A stretch of DNA of 64,000 nt, taken from contig MWER01000005.1 in NCBI GenBank assembly GCA_002071175.1, positions 62,001 to 126,000 of the forward strand, in the 5' to 3' direction. Positions within the stretch are counted from its first letter, which is position 1. Each line of letters starts with the position of its first letter. This DNA is from Bacteroidetes bacterium ADurb.Bin037 (GTDB lineage: Bacteria; Bacteroidota; Bacteroidia; Bacteroidales; UBA932). A program made the position numbers and the translations under genes. The notes beneath the pieces are model-generated. The model saw nothing but the letters and a program-made list of their open reading frames with translations. It made no database searches and was not told the DNA's origin. This document shows, piece by piece, positions 19,906 through 28,015 of the stretch.

Positions 19906-20592
19906 ATGAAAAAATTAATAGCTGAATTTATCGGAACCCTTTGGCTGGTTTTGGGCGGATGCGGAAGTGCCGTTCTTGCAGCCGCTTATCCTGAATTGGG
20001 AATAGGATTCACCGGAGTTTCCATTGCATTTGGTCTGACCGTTGTTACTATGGCTTATGCCATAGGACATATTTCAGGATGCCATTTGAATCCGGCCGTA
20101 TCGATCGGACTGTTTTTTGGCGGACGTTTTAACAAAAAGGAATTGCTACCTTACATTGTAGCACAAGTATTGGGTGCAATAGCCGGAGCCGGGATCATAT
20201 ACCTGATTGCAAGCGGTAAACCGGGATTTGAAATGGGAGGATTTGCAGCCAACGGATACGGGGAACACTCCCCCGGAGGATACGGTATGCTTGCCGCATT
20301 AGTGACGGAAGTTGTTATGACGTTCATGTTTTTAATTATCATTCTGGGTGCAACACATTCAAAAGCTCCGAAAGGATTGGCAGGTTTGGCCATAGGTCTG
20401 GCATTAGTGCTTATTCATCTGATCAGCATCCCAGTGACAAATACTTCGGTAAATCCTGCAAGAAGTACCAGCCAGGCATTGTTCGCAGGTGGCTGGGCGT
20501 TGAAACAGTTATGGTTGTTCTGGGTAGCCCCGATCACAGGAGCCATATTGGCAGGAATCGTTTATAAAAAATTATCGCCGGAAAAAGAATAA
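19906..20592 (+). CDS. aqpZ: Aquaporin Z
   Basis: 228 residues, six transmembrane helices and two NPA half-helices: HLNPAVSIG near residue 63 and NTSVNPARS near 185, the latter with the Arg of the selectivity filter. The N-terminus [20 protein letters not shown] is typical of AqpZ. It moves water across the inner membrane. It starts with ATG and has no close upstream gene on its strand; the M1 peptidase gene follows 32 nt later. Confidence 0.95.
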   Translation: MKKLIAEFIGTLWLVLGGCGSAVLAAAYPELGIGFTGVSIAFGLTVVTMAYAIGHISGCHLNPAVSIGLFFGGRFNKKELLPYIVAQVLGAIAGAGIIYLIASGKPGFEMGGFAANGYGEHSPGGYGMLAALVTEVVMTFMFLIIILGATHSKAPKGLAGLAIGLALVLIHLISIPVTNTSVNPARSTSQALFAGGWALKQLWLFWVAPITGAILAGIVYKKLSPEKE

Positions 20593-20624
20593 TAAAGCCT
20601 CCAACCTGCCGCCAATCAAAGGTT

Positions 20625-23114
20625 ATGCGAAAATTTACAATCATTCCACTGATCCTGGCCTTTCTAAACTGTTCAGGTCCCGAATCAGGAGTAAGTTTAG
20701 AATTGGCCCGGGAACGCAAAGAAGCCATTTCCGAACTCGGGTATGAGCTTTTTTTCAATTTACCTGAAGATCCGAAAGCACCTATAAAAGCCGTACAGAA
20801 AATCAATTTCAATTTGGGAAGGTCACGGCAGATCATTCTCGATTTCAAGGAAGATCCAGCTTTTGTCACATCAGTACAGGTGAACGGCCGGAAGGCACAA
20901 TACCGTTTCACGAATGAACATATTATCATACCCCGCAAATACTTTAAAAAGAACACAAACACAATAAGTATTGATTTCCGTGCCGGGGAACAATCATTAA
21001 ACCGGAACGAAGAATTTCTTTATACGCTTTTAGTCCCGGACAGGGCCCGAACGTTGTTCCCGTGTTTTGACCAACCCAACCTGAAAGCAGCCTATACACT
21101 GACCCTGGAAGTCCCGGAGCACTGGGTGGCCGTATCCAACACCACATCTGAAGCATCCATTAACAACGGACGTAAAACCATCCGTTTCCAGACTACAGAG
21201 CCCCTGAGCACCTACCTGTTCTCGTTTGTGGCAGGGGAATTTCAACTTTTGAAAGAAACCCGCAACGGGCGAAGTATATCCCTTTACCACAGGGAAACGG
21301 ACCCGCAGAAGATTGCCCAGACCGGGATCATTTTTGACCAGGTATTCGCTTCTCTGGAATGGCTGGAAGAATACACCGGCATCCCCTACCCGTTTGCCAA
21401 ATACGATTTCATCATACTGCCCGGATTCCAATACGGAGGTATGGAACATACAGGGGCTACGTTGTATAACGACCGCCGTATGTTCCTGGGCGAACATCCC
21501 ACTACGGGGGAGCAATTGAGTCGCATGTCGCTGATCGCTCACGAAACGGCGCATATGTGGTTTGGAAACTATGTGACCATGGATTGGTTTGACGATGTCT
21601 GGACCAAAGAGGTGTTTGCCAACTATTTTGCTGCCCGGATGATCCGTCCGCAATTTCCCGGGATCAACCACCGTCTGAACGACCTGCGTACTTTTTATGC
21701 CGCCTCCTACGCCGTGGACCGAACTGCCGGTACCAATGCCATCAAGCAATCTTTGGACAACCTGGCAAAGGCCGGCCTGATTTACGGGAATATCATATAC
21801 AATAAGGCTCCGATCATGATGCATATGCTGGCTGAAATGATGGGCCCTGAAGCCTTCCAGGAAGGTATCCGCACCTACTTGCATCAATTTGCCTATGGCA
21901 ATGCTACCTGGAAAAATTTGATCTCCATCTTGGACCAAAAGACACCGGAAGACCTGGAGAATTGGAGTCAGGTATGGGTACAGAGCAAGGGAATGCCATA
22001 TATACGCGCTTGTATATCAAATGATTCACTGGTAGTTACTCAAACCGATCCGCTGGGCAGGGGCTTGCGGTGGCCGCAAAAGATCACCTTTTCCCTGACT
22101 GACGGAGAGCAGACCCAAGTCCTGACCATTGACCTGGTACTTGACAAGGCAAAGGCTCCCGTTACCTGCGGGATGAAGTTCATACTCCCCAATACCGACG
22201 GTCTGGCATACGGCATCTTCCTGCCGGACAGTCTGAGCCGGGATTATATATTGCATAACCTGAACCGTTTCGAGGCGGAAGAAACACGGCTTTCCCTCCT
22301 GATGACCTTGTACGAGAATATGCTGGAAGGAAATCTTTCCGGCGACACTTTTACCCATGCCCTGATCCGTTACCTACCTGCCGAAACCAACAACCTGATA
22401 CGAAATGCCGCCCTTTCATACCTGGGGGAAGCAACCCTCCGTTATGCCACGGTAAAAGATGGCCTTACAGAAGCATTTTTACTTAAAACGGCTGCCGATA
22501 CCGCGGAAGATAAAGAGTACCGCCTGCTTGCCTACCGTACACTGACCGATATCTTTACCGACTCCCTGATCACAGAGCAACTGTTTGAGCAATGGGACAG
22601 TGGCAAATCATTCCATGAACTTCCTTTTGGGGAAACGGAAATGACTTCACTCTCTTACCAACTGATGATCCGCCTGCCCGGTAAAGCCTCCTACATCAAG
22701 GAAAAACAGTTGGAACGCATTACCAACCCCGACCGAAGAAAAGCCTATGCCTTTATAGTGCAAGCCGTAGATCCGGACCCGGCTGCCAGGGACGCCTTTT
22801 TCGAATCGCTCCTGGAAGTTGAAAACCGGAGTACCGAACCCTGGGTTATTTCAGCCCTGGGTTACCTAAACCACTTCTTAAGGCAGGAACATGCCCTGAA
22901 ATACATCCGCCCGGCACTTGAAGAATTAGAGGAAGTGCAACGGACCGGGGATATCTTTTTTCCCACCTCTTGGATTTCGGCCTGCCTTCGTGGTCATAAT
23001 TCCCGGAGTGCGGCCGACAGCGTGACCGCCTTCCTGCAGAAACACCCCCATTACGAACCCCTGCTAAAAAACAAGATCCTGCAGGCAGCCGATCACTTGC
23101 TCAGAAATCTCTGA
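20625..23114 (+). CDS. M1-family aminopeptidase, probable lipoprotein
   Basis: 829 residues. The M1 signature is complete: the exopeptidase loop GGMEHTGA, then the zinc site HETAHMWFGN with the second Glu in TKEVFANYFA (HExxH-x18-E). The N-terminus MRKFTIIPLILAFLNCSGPE looks like a lipoprotein signal with the Cys at 16, which would place the enzyme in the envelope. It has the N-terminal saddle domain and a long helical C-terminal domain. It trims N-terminal residues from peptides. Bacteroidota often carry exported M1 enzymes for peptide use. Confidence 0.92.
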   Translation: MRKFTIIPLILAFLNCSGPESGVSLELARERKEAISELGYELFFNLPEDPKAPIKAVQKINFNLGRSRQIILDFKEDPAFVTSVQVNGRKAQYRFTNEHIIIPRKYFKKNTNTISIDFRAGEQSLNRNEEFLYTLLVPDRARTLFPCFDQPNLKAAYTLTLEVPEHWVAVSNTTSEASINNGRKTIRFQTTEPLSTYLFSFVAGEFQLLKETRNGRSISLYHRETDPQKIAQTGIIFDQVFASLEWLEEYTGIPYPFAKYDFIILPGFQYGGMEHTGATLYNDRRMFLGEHPTTGEQLSRMSLIAHETAHMWFGNYVTMDWFDDVWTKEVFANYFAARMIRPQFPGINHRLNDLRTFYAASYAVDRTAGTNAIKQSLDNLAKAGLIYGNIIYNKAPIMMHMLAEMMGPEAFQEGIRTYLHQFAYGNATWKNLISILDQKTPEDLENWSQVWVQSKGMPYIRACISNDSLVVTQTDPLGRGLRWPQKITFSLTDGEQTQVLTIDLVLDKAKAPVTCGMKFILPNTDGLAYGIFLPDSLSRDYILHNLNRFEAEETRLSLLMTLYENMLEGNLSGDTFTHALIRYLPAETNNLIRNAALSYLGEATLRYATVKDGLTEAFLLKTAADTAEDKEYRLLAYRTLTDIFTDSLITEQLFEQWDSGKSFHELPFGETEMTSLSYQLMIRLPGKASYIKEKQLERITNPDRRKAYAFIVQAVDPDPAARDAFFESLLEVENRSTEPWVISALGYLNHFLRQEHALKYIRPALEELEEVQRTGDIFFPTSWISACLRGHNSRSAADSVTAFLQKHPHYEPLLKNKILQAADHLLRNL

Positions 23115-23122
23115 GATTCCCT

Positions 23123-23130
23123 TATCTTTG
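23123..23130 (+). promoter_or_regulatory. -7 element (TATCTTTG) directly before the start codon
   Basis: The box ends 4 nt before the ATG at 23135, within the string TATCTTTGCAGTATGA. The same 16-mer occurs at the start of the MarC gene. The mRNA would be leaderless or nearly so. Confidence 0.55.
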
Positions 23131-23134
23131 CAGT

Positions 23135-24106
23135 ATGAAACTCGTATTTTTAGATGCAGCAACGATGGGGGATGATATAGACCTCAGCCCGTTTGAACAA
23201 TTCGGTACGTTAACGGTATATTACAATACAACCCCCGCAGAGGTGGTCCCGCGTATTGCTACGGCAGACATTGTGCTGGTAAACAAGGTAAAGATCAATA
23301 AGGAAGCAATGCAGGCGGCCAAAGAGCTGAAGCTGATCTGTGTGGCAGCTACCGGAATGGATGTCATAGATCTGCAATATGCGGCAAAAGCCGGTATCCC
23401 GGTAATGAATGTAGCGGGATATTCTACTGACAGTGTTGCACAAACTACTTTTTTACACATCCTTTCCTGTATGCAGCAGGGACCGTATTTCAATGAGTTT
23501 GCCCATTCACAGGCTTATTCGAAAAGCGGTCTCCCCACCCATTTCGGAGGCCGGTATTTCCATGAACTCAGCGGCAAACGTATGGGGATCATCGGGATGG
23601 GTGCCATCGGACGAAAAGTGGCGGCCATCGCATCGGCATTCGGCATGGACGTGGTATATTATTCTTCCTCGGGGAAAGACCGTAGTGACGGGCAATACCG
23701 GCGAGTGAACCTGGACGAGCTGCTGCGCACCTCGGATGTGGTGAGCATCCATTCCCCCTTAAATGAGAAGACCCGCGGTTTGATCGGGAAAGTTGAACTG
23801 GAAAAAATGAAAGCTTCCGCCTATCTTTTCAATCTGGGCCGGGGTGCCATCGTAGATGAGTGTGCATTGGCCGATGCGCTAAATGAAAACAGGCTGGCAG
23901 GTGCGGGAATGGATGTATTCAGTACAGAACCCCTTCCTGCAGATCACTGTTACCGGAAAGTAACGGACAAATCAAAACTTTTCCTGACACCGCACATCGG
24001 ATGGGCCTCCGTTGAAGCACGCAAACGCCTGGTGTCCATGATGGTAGATAACATCAATCAATATATAGCTTCCCGTTCAGGTGATCGATCTCGTGCTGAA
24101 AAATAA
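23135..24106 (+). CDS. D-isomer-specific 2-hydroxyacid dehydrogenase
   Basis: 323 residues. NAD-binding GMGAIGRKVA is followed by catalytic Arg in NLGRGAIVDE, Glu in MDVFSTEPL, and His in TPHIGWAS. This is the glycerate/hydroxypyruvate/lactate dehydrogenase superfamily, and the exact substrate is open (hydroxypyruvate reductase is a fair guess). The start is fixed by a -7 box 4 nt upstream. Its 3' end overlaps the convergent deformylase gene by 53 nt. Confidence 0.9.
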   Translation: MKLVFLDAATMGDDIDLSPFEQFGTLTVYYNTTPAEVVPRIATADIVLVNKVKINKEAMQAAKELKLICVAATGMDVIDLQYAAKAGIPVMNVAGYSTDSVAQTTFLHILSCMQQGPYFNEFAHSQAYSKSGLPTHFGGRYFHELSGKRMGIIGMGAIGRKVAAIASAFGMDVVYYSSSGKDRSDGQYRRVNLDELLRTSDVVSIHSPLNEKTRGLIGKVELEKMKASAYLFNLGRGAIVDECALADALNENRLAGAGMDVFSTEPLPADHCYRKVTDKSKLFLTPHIGWASVEARKRLVSMMVDNINQYIASRSGDRSRAEK

Positions 24107-24626
24107 CGGCCGTAAATCCTGAAACCGTATCGCGGACGATCTGCCAGGAATCCTGGTCACGGTATCTGATAACCACCTCTGTGGAACGCAAGACCGTATC
24201 CCTTTCCCCGGGGACCGAGAGACATCCTTCCCAACCCCATTTTTTCTCTTCACTGTACTTTTCTATTACCGGATTGACATAGAATGCAAAAGGATGTCCT
24301 TCTTTGTCAAAACGTTGTACGGCAATCAGTTGTTTGCTAATACCTACCTGGGGGGCAGCGATCCCCACCCCGGTGTTGGCCGTGTCCCGGACCGTAGCCA
24401 GCATCCTCAATTTTAATGTAGCGTAAGTTCGTGATCTCATGTCTTGCTTGCTAAGCGGCCCTGCCTGCAGACGCAGGAAACGCAATTCATCGGGATCCCG
24501 GTTCGTAAAAAGCGGCATGATCTTTTCCGAATCACCAATTTTTCCTATACGGCGCTTCTCTATGGATGAAAAATTGCTGCAGGCAACAACCTGCAGCAAT
24601 ACCAACGATATCAGAACTTTTTTCAT
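24054..24626 (-). CDS. Peptide deformylase with lipoprotein signal
   Basis: 190 residues from the ATG at 24626. All three deformylase motifs are present: GVGIAAPQVG (about 86-95), EGCLSVPG with the metal-binding Cys135, and QHEIDHLNG with the two His and catalytic Glu at about 178-182. Before them is a signal MKKVLISLVLLQVVACSN with a lipobox VVAC at Cys16. That places a deformylase outside the cytoplasm, whereas the usual Def is cytosolic and acts on nascent N-formyl-Met. It may process formyl peptides in the envelope. A housekeeping def is expected elsewhere in the genome. Confidence 0.9.
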   Translation of the reverse strand: MKKVLISLVLLQVVACSNFSSIEKRRIGKIGDSEKIMPLFTNRDPDELRFLRLQAGPLSKQDMRSRTYATLKLRMLATVRDTANTGVGIAAPQVGISKQLIAVQRFDKEGHPFAFYVNPVIEKYSEEKKWGWEGCLSVPGERDTVLRSTEVVIRYRDQDSWQIVRDTVSGFTAVIFQHEIDHLNGKLYID

Positions 24627-24728
24627 GCCCAAAGGTAGTAATTTTGAGATTACTTCCTCTTGACAATAATGACTCCGTTTCTGCCTTTTTCCCTGTATTT
24701 ATCTTTCAGTCAGGATCGAACGTGATAT

Positions 24729-25985
24729 TTATTTTACTACCAGAATATCAGACCATCTGGTCGTATACTGCGGAGAGAGATGCTGCCTGTTCATTCTTAT
24801 ACCTTCCACGGATTCGGTAGCCATGGTTAATGTTCCGTGACCAATCCTTGTATTGATATCATCCATGACTTTCATCAGACGGGAATGTTTCATCCGGTCG
24901 GCAGTATCATACAGGTCCAACTGTACGGTATCTTCAGGAACGATCCCGGTAAGAATGACACCGGCCTTTTTATAGCCGTATCCCTTACGGAAAAGGAATG
25001 ACAATTCCCTGAGCACAGCCCTGTTGATTTCGAGAGTGCTGGACGTGGCCACCGGGAAAGTAATCAGGCGGCTTTCGTATTGTTGGGGAACATTCCGTTT
25101 GAAACGGTTGGTCAGCAGGAATACAATAGCCTGATGACAGGCACTCTTTTGCTTCCGTAATTTTTCACATACCATAGATGTAAAAAGAGATACCTGCCCG
25201 GAAATAACTCCAAGATCATATAACTCCCGGGCAAAACTGCGCGAGACGCATATTTGCTTTTTTGGAGGCATATGATCGGTAAATTCTATACAAGATTCAC
25301 CCCTTAATTCTTTCCATGTCCGCAATCCCGCGATGCTCATCTGCTTTTGTACCCAATCAGGCGGCAATGAGAGAAAATCCGCTGCTGAAGACACACCATG
25401 GGAACGCAACATGCGGGAGTATCTGCGTCCGATACCCCAGATATCCTCAACGGGCACTTCACGCAATATCCTGTCAATACCTTCCTGTTCGTGCATAAAG
25501 TACCCGCCCTGCATCCCGGGATGGCCTTTGCATACTTGTGAAGCGATCTTGGCCAGCGTCTTGGTGGAGGCCACTCCGATTGAAACAGGTATCCCCGTAT
25601 TTTTCCGACAAAGGGCCGAAGCTCTTTTTGCAAATGCATCCAGGTCCGTGTGCTCCATGCCCCGAAGATCCAGGAAAGCTTCATCAATGGAATATATCTC
25701 GATTGCCGGAACCATTTGTGCCAGCGTCAGGTGAACACGTTTGGACATATCCCCGTAAAGGGCAAAATTTGAGGAAAAGACAACTACATTGTATTTCTCA
25801 ACTATGTCCCTGATCTGATACAGTGGAACACCCATTTTAATCCCCAGGGCTTTAGCCTCATTGCTGCGCGAGACGGCGCATCCGTCATTGTTGGAAAGAA
25901 CGATGACCGGACGTCCGTTCAGTCCGGGATTGAACACCCTTTCGCAACTAACAAAGAAATTGTTGCAATCGGCCAGCGCATACAT
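24729..25985 (-). CDS. umuC: DNA polymerase V catalytic subunit UmuC (Y-family)
   Basis: 418 residues starting MYALADCNNFFVSCERVF. Y-family palm motifs are visible: the metal-binding Asp in the first ten residues, SIDEAFLDL with the catalytic Asp-Glu, and the helix-hairpin-helix around VEDIWGIGRRYSRML. It copies across DNA lesions after damage. It begins 2 nt after the umuD stop. The C-terminus lacks an obvious beta-clamp motif that I can point to, but that region is variable. Confidence 0.95.
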   Translation of the reverse strand: MYALADCNNFFVSCERVFNPGLNGRPVIVLSNNDGCAVSRSNEAKALGIKMGVPLYQIRDIVEKYNVVVFSSNFALYGDMSKRVHLTLAQMVPAIEIYSIDEAFLDLRGMEHTDLDAFAKRASALCRKNTGIPVSIGVASTKTLAKIASQVCKGHPGMQGGYFMHEQEGIDRILREVPVEDIWGIGRRYSRMLRSHGVSSAADFLSLPPDWVQKQMSIAGLRTWKELRGESCIEFTDHMPPKKQICVSRSFARELYDLGVISGQVSLFTSMVCEKLRKQKSACHQAIVFLLTNRFKRNVPQQYESRLITFPVATSSTLEINRAVLRELSFLFRKGYGYKKAGVILTGIVPEDTVQLDLYDTADRMKHSRLMKVMDDINTRIGHGTLTMATESVEGIRMNRQHLSPQYTTRWSDILVVK

Positions 25986-25987
25986 GA

Positions 25988-26398
25988 CTAAAGCTTTTTG
26001 ATCACGTACCTGACAATACCCCAGATGGTGAAATGATTATCTTCCGTTACCCGGATGGTCTTGAATTTTTTGTTCCCGGGCACGAGCAGGATATGATCCC
26101 CGTGCTTTTCCACATGTTTCAATGTAAATTCCCCGTCCACGAAACATATGGCAATACAGCCGTCGTACGGATCTACGGATTTGTCGACTACAAGGATATC
26201 CCCGTCTCCTATACCGTCATTGATCATGCTGTTGCCGCTCACCCGTGCATAAAATGTGGAAGCGGGATTCTTAACGATCTCTTCCGTTATGTTCAGACGC
26301 ATATCGGAAAAATCCTCCGCCGGGGACGGGAACCCGCATCTTACACCCTCCACCAACGGCAGTGCAACTTCTTCTTCCGAGGGCAAATATAGTTTCAT
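25988..26398 (-). CDS. umuD: UmuD/LexA-type S24 auto-protease
   Basis: 136 residues. Catalytic Ser57 is in GNSM and Lys94 in FTLKHV; the self-cleavage bond should be Cys21-Gly22 in the segment VRCGFPSPAEDF, matching E. coli UmuD. Truncated UmuD' forms polymerase V with UmuC. The gene starts only 15 nt after the 3' end of tRNA-Arg on the same strand, so there is no space for its own promoter outside the tRNA. It is likely transcribed with rplS and the tRNA, or from a site inside them. Confidence 0.94.
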   Translation of the reverse strand: MKLYLPSEEEVALPLVEGVRCGFPSPAEDFSDMRLNITEEIVKNPASTFYARVSGNSMINDGIGDGDILVVDKSVDPYDGCIAICFVDGEFTLKHVEKHGDHILLVPGNKKFKTIRVTEDNHFTIWGIVRYVIKKL

Positions 26399-26413
26399 GG
26401 GGAAAAAAGATAG

Positions 26414-26487
26414 TGACCCCGACAGGATTCAAACCTGTAACCTTTTGATCCGTAGTCAAATGCTCTATTCAGTTGAGCTACGGGGCC
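26414..26487 (-). tRNA. tRNA-Arg (anticodon ACG)
   Basis: 74 nt, minus strand. Acceptor GGCCCCG pairs with CGGGGTC; the anticodon arm TTTGA-CTACGGA-TCAAA gives ACG. Discriminator A, CCA not encoded. It lies 7 nt after the rplS stop and 15 nt before umuD. Confidence 0.95.
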
Positions 26488-26494
26488 GAAATTG

Positions 26495-26869
26495 TTAAGC
26501 CTCTGCAGACTTGTCCAGCATGACCCTTCTTTCTCTGATACGGGCCTTCTTACCGGTTAGATTGCGCAGATAATATATGCGAGCACGGCGGACCTTGCCG
26601 TATTTGTTTATCTCTATGGAATCAATAAAAGGTGATGTATAAGGGAAAATCCGCTCTACACCAACTCCGTTGGATATCTTCCGTACAGTAAAAGTTTCCG
26701 ATGCTCCGGAACCTTTACGCTGTATACATACTCCGCGGTATTTTTGCAGACGTTCCTTACTCTCATCCCTTATCTTATAGGTAACGGTGATGGTATCACC
26801 CGCTTTAAAATCCGGAAAGTTTTTACTTTCTACTTCAAATGCCTGTTCTGCTATTTTTATTAAGTCCAT
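26495..26869 (-). CDS. rplS: 50S ribosomal protein L19
   Basis: 124 residues. The L19 core is clear: FKAGDTITVTYKIRDESKER, RKGSGASETFTVRKISNGVGVER split over the central barrel, and VRRARIYYLRNLTGKKARIRE at the C-terminus. It sits at the interface of the two ribosomal subunits. It has a full consensus promoter, and tRNA-Arg and umuDC follow on the same strand within a few nucleotides. Confidence 0.97.
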   Translation of the reverse strand: MDLIKIAEQAFEVESKNFPDFKAGDTITVTYKIRDESKERLQKYRGVCIQRKGSGASETFTVRKISNGVGVERIFPYTSPFIDSIEINKYGKVRRARIYYLRNLTGKKARIRERRVMLDKSAEA

Positions 26870-26900
26870 CTTAGTACGTATCGTGTTAATTTTGGGCTTG

Positions 26901-26931
26901 CAAAGGTAGCGCTTTTTTCTTTTTACCCAAA
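26901..26931 (-). promoter_or_regulatory. Promoter of rplS
   Basis: Minus-strand TTTG (26928-26931), 19 nt, then TACCTTTG (26901-26908); a perfect match to the Bacteroides consensus, 31 nt before the start codon. Confidence 0.75.
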
Positions 26932-26935
26932 CTTT

Positions 26936-28015
26936 TTATGAACATTTATAGAGAGCCCCTCCTATATTGTCATGCAGACTTCCTGTCACTGATGAAAGGC
27001 AGGATGGGATATCACACACATAAAGCACTCCCAAAAATGCAAAAATCAGCGCTTCCTTAAAATTAACGGTAAGCTCTTCGGGAATGATATAATGAACCAA
27101 GGATGCCCTTGCAGCCATTCTTTCCATCAGAAATTTATTGAAAGCCCCACCCCCCGTTACCAGCACCCTGGCTCCCGGGTTAATGTGATACGATGTCTGT
27201 ACGGCTATATGCTCACAGTAAGTGGCCAATACATCTTCCAGGGTAAGCCCAAAAGAATCTATCAGGGGGAAGACCTGCTCCTCCACCCATTCCCTTCCCA
27301 GGGATCTGGGACCTTCCTGCCTGTAAAAGGGTAATTGATTGAGTGCATCGAGGACCGTTTCATGCACTTTTCCCCTGCGGGCACGCAATCCGTCTTTATC
27401 AAACTCTTCGCCCACCTGACGGGTATAATGATTCAACACATAATTTACGGCCGTAATGTCGTAAGCACTTCTGGAACCATCAGAATGTTCCGAAGATATA
27501 TTGGAAAATCCCCCCAGGTTCAGACAATAATCATAATCCCCAAACAAGTACCTGTCACCGACCGGCACAAGAGGTGCTCCCTGTCCGTGCAAAGCCACAT
27601 CGGTAGTGCGAAAATCACAAACTACGGGTACACCGCATCCGGCAGCTATCCCGGCACCGCTCCCAATCTGGCTGGTAAGCCTGATCGAAGGCTGATGGAA
27701 AATAGTATGCCCGTGCGATGACACCAATTGCGGCCTGACCTTATGAGAGTCCATAAAAGATTTTACCTGAACGCCCAGGTAGATCCCGTAATCTGAATGC
27801 AACCGTGCATATTCGAGCGCCGACATTGACTGGGCAGTTGCCAGGGCTTTCTTGATCTCCCGGGGATAGGTTACAGAATCTGCACATACTATGTTGTAAG
27901 ACCATTTTCCGTTGCGTAGGGTAAAGTCGGCCATACAAAGGTCCAATCCGTCCAGAGACGTTCCGGACATCAGTCCCAGAGCTGATATTCCTTTTTGCGG
28001 ATCAAAATTTACCAT
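26936..28015 (-). CDS. anmK: Anhydro-N-acetylmuramic acid kinase
   Basis: 359 residues. The ASKHA-fold kinase is marked by GLMSGTSLDGLDL at the N-terminus and VTGGGAFNKFLMERM near residue 290. It opens and phosphorylates anhydro-MurNAc released by cell-wall turnover, giving MurNAc-6-P for recycling. The start overlaps the end of the M23 peptidase gene by 7 nt, so a peptidoglycan hydrolase and a recycling kinase are translated together. Confidence 0.94.
   Translation of the reverse strand: MVNFDPQKGISALGLMSGTSLDGLDLCMADFTLRNGKWSYNIVCADSVTYPREIKKALATAQSMSALEYARLHSDYGIYLGVQVKSFMDSHKVRPQLVSSHGHTIFHQPSIRLTSQIGSGAGIAAGCGVPVVCDFRTTDVALHGQGAPLVPVGDRYLFGDYDYCLNLGGFSNISSEHSDGSRSAYDITAVNYVLNHYTRQVGEEFDKDGLRARRGKVHETVLDALNQLPFYRQEGPRSLGREWVEEQVFPLIDSFGLTLEDVLATYCEHIAVQTSYHINPGARVLVTGGGAFNKFLMERMAARASLVHYIIPEELTVNFKEALIFAFLGVLYVCDIPSCLSSVTGSLHDNIGGALYKCS

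Noticed and set aside
21030..21938. 302-codon frame antisense to the M1 aminopeptidase
   Set aside because: Lies opposite the conserved zinc-site region of the peptidase and has no family features; a mirror of codon bias.
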